Below are positions 22,348 through 29,305 of a DNA stretch of 29,305 nt, piece by piece. Where the stretch lies: the NCBI GenBank assembly GCA_900557355.1, contig USSR01000011.1, forward strand, positions 1 through 29,305. The letters run 5' to 3'. Positions within the stretch are counted from its first letter, which is position 1. Each line of letters begins with the position of its first letter. The translations under genes were made by a program, and so were the position numbers. Under the pieces are notes generated by a model, which was given only the letters and a program-made list of their open reading frames with translations, did not search any database and was not told the DNA's origin. This DNA is from an uncultured Bacteroides sp. Its GTDB lineage: Bacteria; Bacteroidota; Bacteroidia; Bacteroidales; Bacteroidaceae.

Positions 22348-25300
22348 ATGAATATGAGAAACATCCACAAAGTATTCCGGTTTATATGGTTGCTTTCATG
22401 CTTTATATGTTGTTTCCCTTTGGCGAATTATGCATATAGCCTACGACAGTTCTCCAATAAAAACGGACTATCCAATAGTGCTATCCTGTCTCTTCACCAA
22501 GATCATCAAGGAGTCATCTGGATCGGTTCATGTGACGGTCTGAATGTTTTCGATGGCACCCGCATACAGGTATATACCCCAGTCTATTCTTCAGAAACAT
22601 TACTTTCGGGAAATCTGATCAACCATATCATGGAAGCCGAAGAGAACGTATTATGGATACAAACCAATTACGGATTGGATAGGTTGGACACCAAACATCA
22701 AATCTGCCAAAGTTTCCCGGACTTTAAAGACAATAACTACATCACCAAAAGTGACGATAACGAACTCTTCATCGTGAAAGATGACGGATATCTTTATCAT
22801 TACCAACGGGAAAAACAGGATTTCCGGAAGTTGGAGGTTCCCCCAGTTGCTTTTGAACATGTATTATCCACGATTATCGATGAAAATAATATTCTCTGGA
22901 TTTTCACATCAGATCATGATACCCGTAGCTACCAGATTCATAAAACAGATCAGGGAGTGACCCTAACTCCTAACAATCTGTTCAAGCATGACGGAAAACT
23001 GCTATGGGCTTTTGCAGAAGATCACTTAGTCTATTTCATTGACGATACTTACTCGTTATACGAATATAATTTCAACAATCAACAAGAGTACTATATAGCC
23101 GACCTTAAAACCGAAATCGAGTCACGTGGAGAGGTATCTTCTATTATCAAGCAACAGAACGACTATTACATCGGCTTCAAAAGCAGCGGACTGATTCTAT
23201 TAAAATACATGGCCGACCAGAAAGTGAAGTACCAGATGCAATCTACCGAAATACATTCGGGAATCTTCTGCCTGATGAAAGATAAGTTTCAGGATATCGT
23301 ATGGATAGGAACAGACGGTCAAGGCGTATATATGTACTTTAACGATGCTTTTTCCATAACAAACACGCTGCTGGATACCCCTGCTTATCAGATTAACAAC
23401 CCCATACGCGCACTTTACTGTGATGAGGAACAAACATTATGGATAGGAACTAAAGGAGGTGGCATAGTACGTATCAATAATTATTCTCCTGATAAGAAGT
23501 CGCTAACTTCCTTCAACCGTATTTCTGCTGCTAACAGTACGCTGACTGATAATGCCGTTTATTGTTTTGCTCCCAGCACTACAGGCAAACTATGGATAGG
23601 TACCGAAAACGGCATTAATTATTATTCGTACAAAAGCAAACAACTAAAAGAGTTCCCAGTCGTTGCCGACAATAAGAAAGTGAAATACGTACATTCTATC
23701 AATGAACTGAATGATACTACTTTATGGGTATCTACCGTTGGTGAGGGTATCGTAAAGGTAATTCTGAATAATACCGGAAGCTCGCCAGCCGTTAAATCAG
23801 CCACCAGGATTGTTCTGGATAAAGGGCGCATGGCATCCAATTACTTCTTTACCTCTTTCCAGGAAAGTGACTCCATACTCTGGTTTGGTAATCGTGGCTA
23901 CGGCGCTTACCGGCTCAATGTAGAAACCGGTGAAATGACTCCCTACAAGTTTGATGATGTTGTGAAAAGTCAGACTGCCAATGATATATTCGCTATTTAC
24001 AAAAATGAAAAGGGATATTGGTTAGGCACCAGTTCAGGATTGCTACATTTGAATCAGAATTACTCTCATCGGCATGACCGGGCAGACCTGTTCTCAAACA
24101 ACACCGTACACGGCATTTTAGAGGATCAGCAAAACAATCTCTGGATCAGTACAAATCAAGGGTTGGTAAGGTTCAACCCGCAGACAAACACCGGACAGAC
24201 ATACGACAGGCAAAACGGTCTGGAAGTCACTGAATTCAGTGATGGAGCTTTTTATAAGGACTTACGAACCGGAACCTTATTCTTCGGAGGTACAAACGGC
24301 TTTGTAACCATCAAGCCTAATACATACAGGATGGCAGACTATATGCCTCAGATAAGCCTGAAAGGATTGTCTATCTTCGGAAAAGAATATAATATATATG
24401 ACTTTCTTCATAAAAAGAAAGAAAAGGAAATACTCCAACTGGATTACAGCCAGAATTTCTTTTGCATTAATTTTATGGCAGTCGATTACATAAACGGCAA
24501 CAACTACTCTTATTCTTACAAACTGGATGAGGTTAGTAACCAGTGGATAGAAAGTGGAACATCAGCCAGTGCCGTATTTTCCAATCTTCCACCTGGACAA
24601 TATAGGCTGTTAGTAAAATACAGAAATAACATGAATGGGAAAGAGTCTGAACCTCAGACTCTTTTGATTCAGATCACTCCACCATGGTATTTAAGTACCT
24701 GGGCATATATCTTCTATTTCATAATCATAGCTTTGCTCTGTATTCTTGCTGTCTACAGGATTATCGGTCAATACCGTCGGAAACAACACCGCATCATCGA
24801 AAAGCTGAACCGGGAAAAGAAAGAAGAAGTTTACGAATCCAAACTTCGCTTCTTTACCAACATTACACATGAGTTCTGTACACCGCTCACACTGATTTAC
24901 GGTCCATGCGAAAAGATACTTGCTTACCCGCAATCAGACTCATATATCCGCAAATACGGAAAGATGATACAGCAGAATACGGAGAAACTGAATAGCTTGA
25001 TTCTGGAATTGCTTGAATTCCGTAGGCTGGAAACCGGTCATAAGGCACTTTCTATCCAAAGGTTACCGGTATCGGACAAGCTCCGGAATATTGCAGAATC
25101 ATTCTGTGAACTGGCTGAGAATAAGAACCTGAATTATCAATTGGATATTGAACCGGATATTGAATGGAATACGGATATCAGTTGTTTCAACAAGATAGCC
25201 AATAATCTAATCTCCAATGCCTTTAAATATACTCCGGAAGAAGGTACTATTAACGTTAGCCTGAAGACAGAGAATCAACATCTGACCCTTAGCATATCCA

Positions 25301-26460
25301 ATTCCGGAAAAGGTATAGCGAAAGAAAACCTCTCGAAGATATTCGACCGCTACAAGATATTGGATTCCTTTGAGATGAATGGGAAGAATTCACGAAACGG
25401 TCTCGGATTGGCTATTTGCAAAAGCATGACTACTTTGTTGAACGGAGAAATCAATGTCAGCAGTATCCAAAACGAAGTAACGACATTTATAGTTACTTTA
25501 CCGGAACTATCACCCACTACGCAAGAGACAGATATTCCCCGGAAAGAATACGAAACAACGCCTGTGAGCACCCTCACGGAACCTATGGCACTGGAACAGA
25601 CCACCACCGATTTCGATACTTCCAAACACACACTTATGATCATTGATGACGATCCTTCCATGTTGTGGTTTGTATCGGAGATATTTGTGGATAAATACAA
25701 TGTACTATCTTTCGGTAGCGCCCAAGAGGCTCTGGCTAATTTAGAACAAAAACAACCGGATTTGATTATCTCAGATGTGATGATGCCTGGAACAGACGGG
25801 CTTTCTTTCGCTCAGAAAATTAAGCAGAATAAGTTATGGAGCCATATTCCACTTATTTTATTATCCGCACTTCATCACGAAGACGATCAGGTAAAAGGTA
25901 TTGAGGCCGGTGCGGAAGTATACGTAACGAAGCCCTTCAACGTAAAATACCTGGAAAAGGTGGTCTATCGATTGATTCAGCGCGAATCGGACTTAAAAGA
26001 ATATTACAGTTCCATATTCAGCTCTTTCACCGTAGAAAATGGGAACTGCATCCATAAGGAAGATCAGGAATTTCTGGATAAGGTCCTGGAAACCATAGAA
26101 AAGAATATCACAAACCCTGGCTTATCCGTTGAATTGCTGAGTAGCGACCTAGGATATAGCACTCGCCAATTCTACCGGAAACTGAAACCGATAACAGAAA
26201 AGTCACCGGCTGATATTATCAAGGAATATCGTCTTACGATGGCCGAACGTTTGTTACTGACCAAGAATCTCACCATTGAAGAGATTATGGACCGGACAGG
26301 GTTCAATAACCGCGGCACCTTCTATAAGTTGTTCTCTTCACGCTTCGGCATGCCGCCCCGGCAGTATAGAGAACAACAGAAGGACAGTGTAAAGAAGGAA
26401 TTGACTGAAGCAAATTCTATCAGTGATTTATTCAAACAAAATAATAATAAAGGGAAGTAA
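22348..26460 (+). CDS. Hybrid two-component system (HTCS) sensor/regulator of the PUL
   Basis: A 1370-residue protein from the ATG at 22348 (another ATG at 22354 is possible). Domain order: signal anchor (FRFIWLLSCFICCFPLANYAY); periplasmic double beta-propeller of repeated L-W-I-G-T/S blades (about 30-690); a Y_Y_Y beta-sandwich (about 700-770); a transmembrane helix (about 783-807); HisKA with phospho-acceptor His841 in ITHEFCTPLTLI; HATPase_c with N-box Asn951/Asn952 in NNLISNAFKY and GRNGLGLAICK-like G-boxes; a receiver domain with DDD near 1100 and phospho-acceptor Asp1143 in ISDVMMPGTDG; and a C-terminal AraC-type HTH (about 1255-1355). HTCS proteins bind a specific oligosaccharide in the periplasm and activate their PUL. 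Neighbours imply a mannan-derived ligand. The stop codon abuts the mutS stop. Confidence 0.96.
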   Translation: MNMRNIHKVFRFIWLLSCFICCFPLANYAYSLRQFSNKNGLSNSAILSLHQDHQGVIWIGSCDGLNVFDGTRIQVYTPVYSSETLLSGNLINHIMEAEENVLWIQTNYGLDRLDTKHQICQSFPDFKDNNYITKSDDNELFIVKDDGYLYHYQREKQDFRKLEVPPVAFEHVLSTIIDENNILWIFTSDHDTRSYQIHKTDQGVTLTPNNLFKHDGKLLWAFAEDHLVYFIDDTYSLYEYNFNNQQEYYIADLKTEIESRGEVSSIIKQQNDYYIGFKSSGLILLKYMADQKVKYQMQSTEIHSGIFCLMKDKFQDIVWIGTDGQGVYMYFNDAFSITNTLLDTPAYQINNPIRALYCDEEQTLWIGTKGGGIVRINNYSPDKKSLTSFNRISAANSTLTDNAVYCFAPSTTGKLWIGTENGINYYSYKSKQLKEFPVVADNKKVKYVHSINELNDTTLWVSTVGEGIVKVILNNTGSSPAVKSATRIVLDKGRMASNYFFTSFQESDSILWFGNRGYGAYRLNVETGEMTPYKFDDVVKSQTANDIFAIYKNEKGYWLGTSSGLLHLNQNYSHRHDRADLFSNNTVHGILEDQQNNLWISTNQGLVRFNPQTNTGQTYDRQNGLEVTEFSDGAFYKDLRTGTLFFGGTNGFVTIKPNTYRMADYMPQISLKGLSIFGKEYNIYDFLHKKKEKEILQLDYSQNFFCINFMAVDYINGNNYSYSYKLDEVSNQWIESGTSASAVFSNLPPGQYRLLVKYRNNMNGKESEPQTLLIQITPPWYLSTWAYIFYFIIIALLCILAVYRIIGQYRRKQHRIIEKLNREKKEEVYESKLRFFTNITHEFCTPLTLIYGPCEKILAYPQSDSYIRKYGKMIQQNTEKLNSLILELLEFRRLETGHKALSIQRLPVSDKLRNIAESFCELAENKNLNYQLDIEPDIEWNTDISCFNKIANNLISNAFKYTPEEGTINVSLKTENQHLTLSISNSGKGIAKENLSKIFDRYKILDSFEMNGKNSRNGLGLAICKSMTTLLNGEINVSSIQNEVTTFIVTLPELSPTTQETDIPRKEYETTPVSTLTEPMALEQTTTDFDTSKHTLMIIDDDPSMLWFVSEIFVDKYNVLSFGSAQEALANLEQKQPDLIISDVMMPGTDGLSFAQKIKQNKLWSHIPLILLSALHHEDDQVKGIEAGAEVYVTKPFNVKYLEKVVYRLIQRESDLKEYYSSIFSSFTVENGNCIHKEDQEFLDKVLETIEKNITNPGLSVELLSSDLGYSTRQFYRKLKPITEKSPADIIKEYRLTMAERLLLTKNLTIEEIMDRTGFNNRGTFYKLFSSRFGMPPRQYREQQKDSVKKELTEANSISDLFKQNNNKGK

Positions 26461-26472
26461 TTACTTCCCTTT
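26449..26472. terminator. Perfect palindrome spanning both stop codons of HTCS and mutS
   Basis: The 12 bases AAAGGGAAGTAA (26449-26460) are followed immediately by their exact reverse complement. The TAA of each convergent gene lies at the centre. As RNA it would form a 9-bp stem with a TAATTA loop, with U-rich flanks in both directions (CCCTTTT on plus, CCCTTTATTATTATTTTG on minus). I infer a shared bidirectional terminator made from coding sequence. Confidence 0.7.
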
Positions 26473-29079
26473 TACAATCCTCTTAATATCATTCAATTTA
26501 TTCAACGCCTCCAGCGGCGTCAGGTTATTCACATCCAGATTCAATATCTCATCCCGTATCTGGCAAAGGACCGGATCTTCCAATTGGAAGAAACTAAGCT
26601 GCATGCCCCCACGCGTTTCTCCCACTTCCGCCATCGGCTTACTTGCAATACCTTGCTGGCGATTATCCGCTTCCAGCTGCTTCAATATGTCATTCGCACG
26701 TTTTACAATGCTTTTCGGCATACCCGCCATCTTTGCTACATGGATACCGAAAGAGTGTTCACTGCCGCCACGTTCCAGTTTACGCAAGAAGATAACTTTA
26801 TTATCCACCTCCTTAACGGAAACATTGTAGTTCTTGATACGCTTAAAGCTCTTCTCCATTTCGTTCAATTCATGGTAGTGCGTAGCAAACAATGTACGTG
26901 CTTTGGCTTTAGGATGCTCATGGATATGCTCCACAATCGCCCAGGCGATGGAAATACCGTCGTAGGTAGATGTACCTCGTCCCAGCTCATCAAAGAGCAC
27001 TAAGCTGCGCGGAGACAGGTTATTCAAGATATCCGCAGCCTCATTCATCTCTACCATAAACGTAGATTCGCCAACAGAGATATTATCGCTGGCACCCACG
27101 CGGGTGAATATCTTATCCACCAAACCGATATGCGCACTCTCGGCAGGTACGAAGCTACCGATCTGTGCCAACAGCGTTATCAGAGCCGTTTGCCTCAACA
27201 ATGCAGACTTACCAGCCATATTCGGACCGGTAATGATAATGATTTGTTGCGAACTGCTATCCAGCATCACATCATTGGCAATATATTTTTCTCCTATAGG
27301 AAGTTGCTTCTCAATAACCGGATGGCGTCCCTGGCGAATATCCAGCACATCGTTATCTTCAATAACAGGACGTATATAGTTATTCTCACGCGCCACATTG
27401 GCAAAGGAAAGCAAGCAGTCCAGACGTGCTATCTGGTTTGCATTGACCTGGATGGCAGGGATAAACTCACTTAAAGCCTGCACAAGTTCTGTATAAAGCT
27501 GAGTCTCCAGGATCAATATCTTATCCTCGGCGCCGAGTATCTTCTCTTCATACTCTTTCAGCTCCTGCGTGATGTAACGTTCGGCATTTGCCAGAGTTTG
27601 TTTACGTATCCACTCCTGCGGAACTTTATCTTTGTGCGTATTACGGACTTCTATATAATAACCGAACACATTGTTGTAGCCGATCTTCAAGCTGGGAATT
27701 TCCGTCAGTTCACTTTCCCGCTGCTGTATCTGTAGCAGATAATCTTTACCGGAATAAGTGATCTGGCGTAATTCATCCAATTCGGCATTGACGCCCGACT
27801 TCATGACACCACCTTTGTTTATCAGCAACGGAGGATCATTATTAATCTCTTTTTCAATACGGTCGCGAATGGACTTACAGATATTCAGTTGCTCACCGAT
27901 ACGGTTCAGACTGGCGTTATCCGCCTCCATACAGGCTTCTTTGATAGGTTCGATAGCCTGCAAAGCCACCTTCAACGCAACTACTTCACGCGGAGAAACA
28001 CGCCCTACAGCCACTTTAGAGATAATACGTTCCAGATCGCCTATCAGATGCAGCTGTTCTTCGATCAGTTCCTTGAAATCCGGCTGACGGAAGAAGTATT
28101 CCACCACATTCAGACGTTCATTGATAGGCAACACATCTTTCAACGGAAACACCAACCAACGTTTCAGCAAACGGGCTCCCATAGGGCTGATAGTCTTATC
28201 AATCACGTTCAGCAGGCTACTGCCGCCATCGTTCATGCTACCCACCAGTTCAAGGCTGCGAACGGTGAACTTATCCAAACGGACGTATTTATCTTCTTCA
28301 ATACGTGCCAAAGAAGTGATATGTCCTATCTGGGTATGCTGCGTCATAATGAGATATTGCAGGATAGCTCCCGAAGCAATAATACCATTCTTGAGATGCT
28401 CTACACCAAAACCTTTCAGATTCTTCGTTTCAAAATGCTTCAGAAGTTTCTCACGGGCAGTGGTCTCTGTAAATACCCAGTCGTCCAGTTCAAAAGTAAA
28501 GAACTTACTTCCAAAGTTACCCTCAAACATACCCCGTTTTCCACGTTCAAAAAGCACTTCTTTAGGAGCGAAGTTATTCAATAGCTTGTCTACATAATCG
28601 AAAGGCCCTTCTGCTGTGAGGAACTCACCCGTAGATATATCGAGAAATGCCACACCGCACGCTCCTTTACCAAAGTGTACGGCAGCCAGAAAGTTATTTT
28701 CCCGGTAATTCAGTATATTATCATTGATGGAAACACCGGGAGTTACCAGTTCCGTAATGCCCCGCTTCACCAGCTTCTTGGTCATTTTCGGGTCTTCCAA
28801 CTGATCACAGATGGCCACACGCTTCCCAGCACGCACCAGTTTAGGCAGATACGTATCCAATGCATGATGAGGGAATCCCGCCATTTCAACAGTCTTTCCT
28901 TTGCCATTGGCACGCTTAGTCAGAGTAATTCCCAGAATTTCGGCTGCAACAACAGCATCGGTAGAATAAGTTTCATAGAAGTCGCCGCAACGGAACAGCA
29001 TAACGGCATCAGGATGCTTGGCTTTCAGGTCCAAGAACTGTTTCATCATCGGGGTAAGGACAATATCTTCTTCGCTCAC
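26461..29079 (-). CDS. mutS: DNA mismatch repair protein MutS
   Basis: An 872-residue MutS. The mismatch-recognition Phe-x-Glu is present in CGDFYETY (F34, E36) of the N-terminal domain. It is followed by the connector, the lever/clamp region (about 265-560), and the ABC ATPase with Walker A GPNMAGKS (618-625), the E-S-T-F-M-V-E-M signature region (671-678), Walker [14 protein letters not shown] (693-705) and the H-loop ATHYHEL (732-738). It ends in a short helix-turn-helix dimerisation region. It binds base mismatches and starts repair with MutL. The start appears to be GTG (29077-29079): an in-frame TAA lies 12 bases upstream and the first ATG is at residue 11, just before the conserved MMKQ. 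This is a housekeeping gene at the PUL border. Confidence 0.98.
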   Translation of the reverse strand: MSEEDIVLTPMMKQFLDLKAKHPDAVMLFRCGDFYETYSTDAVVAAEILGITLTKRANGKGKTVEMAGFPHHALDTYLPKLVRAGKRVAICDQLEDPKMTKKLVKRGITELVTPGVSINDNILNYRENNFLAAVHFGKGACGVAFLDISTGEFLTAEGPFDYVDKLLNNFAPKEVLFERGKRGMFEGNFGSKFFTFELDDWVFTETTAREKLLKHFETKNLKGFGVEHLKNGIIASGAILQYLIMTQHTQIGHITSLARIEEDKYVRLDKFTVRSLELVGSMNDGGSSLLNVIDKTISPMGARLLKRWLVFPLKDVLPINERLNVVEYFFRQPDFKELIEEQLHLIGDLERIISKVAVGRVSPREVVALKVALQAIEPIKEACMEADNASLNRIGEQLNICKSIRDRIEKEINNDPPLLINKGGVMKSGVNAELDELRQITYSGKDYLLQIQQRESELTEIPSLKIGYNNVFGYYIEVRNTHKDKVPQEWIRKQTLANAERYITQELKEYEEKILGAEDKILILETQLYTELVQALSEFIPAIQVNANQIARLDCLLSFANVARENNYIRPVIEDNDVLDIRQGRHPVIEKQLPIGEKYIANDVMLDSSSQQIIIITGPNMAGKSALLRQTALITLLAQIGSFVPAESAHIGLVDKIFTRVGASDNISVGESTFMVEMNEAADILNNLSPRSLVLFDELGRGTSTYDGISIAWAIVEHIHEHPKAKARTLFATHYHELNEMEKSFKRIKNYNVSVKEVDNKVIFLRKLERGGSEHSFGIHVAKMAGMPKSIVKRANDILKQLEADNRQQGIASKPMAEVGETRGGMQLSFFQLEDPVLCQIRDEILNLDVNNLTPLEALNKLNDIKRIVKGK

Positions 29080-29139
29080 AGTAGTTGTTCTTTATAAATT
29101 TATTAATAGGCAAAAGTGCAGCTTATTTTCGCAGCCATG

Positions 29140-29147
29140 CAAAGATA
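29140..29147 (-). promoter_or_regulatory. -7 box for mutS
   Basis: The minus strand reads TATCTTTG, a full match to TAnnTTTG, 60 bases upstream of the mutS GTG. A TTTG lies upstream at 29164-29167 (minus strand) but with 16-base spacing instead of 19-21. Confidence 0.55.
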
Positions 29148-29257
29148 ATTCTTTTTTAGAAAACAAATACTGAGGGGACTCAAATCCTTAGTAAGCCTTA
29201 ACAAAAACAATACTTTTACTAAAACATGTTATAAAACACTCTTTTTTATTTGTTTTA

Positions 29258-29288
29258 TTTGCAGATATCCCAGAAGTCCGTATCTTTG
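29258..29288 (+). promoter_or_regulatory. Consensus Bacteroides promoter leading off the right edge
   Basis: TTTG (29258-29261), exactly 19 bases, then TATCTTTG (29281-29288) is a full match to the primary-sigma promoter of Bacteroides. It points rightwards out of the window, so a well-expressed plus-strand gene or RNA should begin just beyond base 29305. The rest of 29080-29305 is AT-rich and shows no gene. Confidence 0.65.
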
Positions 29289-29305
29289 CACTGTGTTTTT
29301 CATAA

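Noticed and set aside
27889..28584. 231-codon plus-strand open frame inside mutS
   Set aside because: It lies wholly antisense to the clearly coding mutS, has no recognisable domain and reflects the codon composition of the real gene.

Overview
This window comes from a gut-type Bacteroidales genome, most likely Bacteroides in the broad sense. The evidence is a SusC/SusD pair, many lipoproteins with Bacteroidetes-style lipoboxes, a hybrid two-component system (HTCS) regulator, BACON and FISUMP domains, and promoters of the Bacteroides -7 type (TAnnTTTG). Most of it (1 to 26460) is a polysaccharide utilisation locus (PUL) whose enzymes point to fungal-type alpha-mannan. The right end is the housekeeping mismatch-repair gene mutS.

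Layout. Bases 1-7202 (+) form an operon: the last codons of a SusC-like TonB-dependent transporter, a SusD-like lipoprotein, a BACON+FISUMP lipoprotein in the glycan-binding-protein slot, a five-bladed-propeller lipoprotein, two nucleoside-hydrolase-fold proteins, and a second propeller lipoprotein. The last four lie in mirror order (propeller, NH, NH, propeller). Bases 7275-9345 (-) hold an unrelated-looking two-gene unit: an ABC/OLD-type AAA ATPase overlapping a small protein with a possible PD-(D/E)XK core. It resembles the ATPase-effector pairs of defence systems. Bases 9754-14980 (+) encode a GH76 endo-alpha-1,6-mannanase, a GH125 exo-alpha-1,6-mannosidase and a large DUF4965/DUF1793-family protein. 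Bases 15175-18804 (-) encode a GH38 alpha-mannosidase with a C-terminal F5/8C domain. It is divergent from a GH97 enzyme (18997-20946, +) with retaining-type, alpha-galactosidase-like residues. A second GH76 (20936-22195, -) overlaps the end of GH97 and is divergent from the HTCS regulator (22348-26460, +). mutS (26461-29079, -) abuts the HTCS gene with no gap.

How the genes may work together: SusC/SusD and the surface lipoproteins would capture and import mannan pieces cut by GH76. Periplasmic GH125, GH38 and GH97 would trim the backbone, side chains and alpha-galactosyl caps. The HTCS would sense a periplasmic oligosaccharide and activate the operons. A shared bipartite motif, ATGTC-N8-GTATAYC, lies at a fixed 25-26 bp from the -7 box of three of the four glycosidase promoters, and its first half is present at the fourth. 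I propose it as the HTCS operator.

The least explained parts are the paired nucleoside-hydrolase-fold and propeller proteins in a mannan PUL, the ATPase plus small-protein pair inserted antisense, and a long imperfect inverted repeat at 15001-15107. I saw no tRNA, rRNA, CRISPR array, transposase or integrase.
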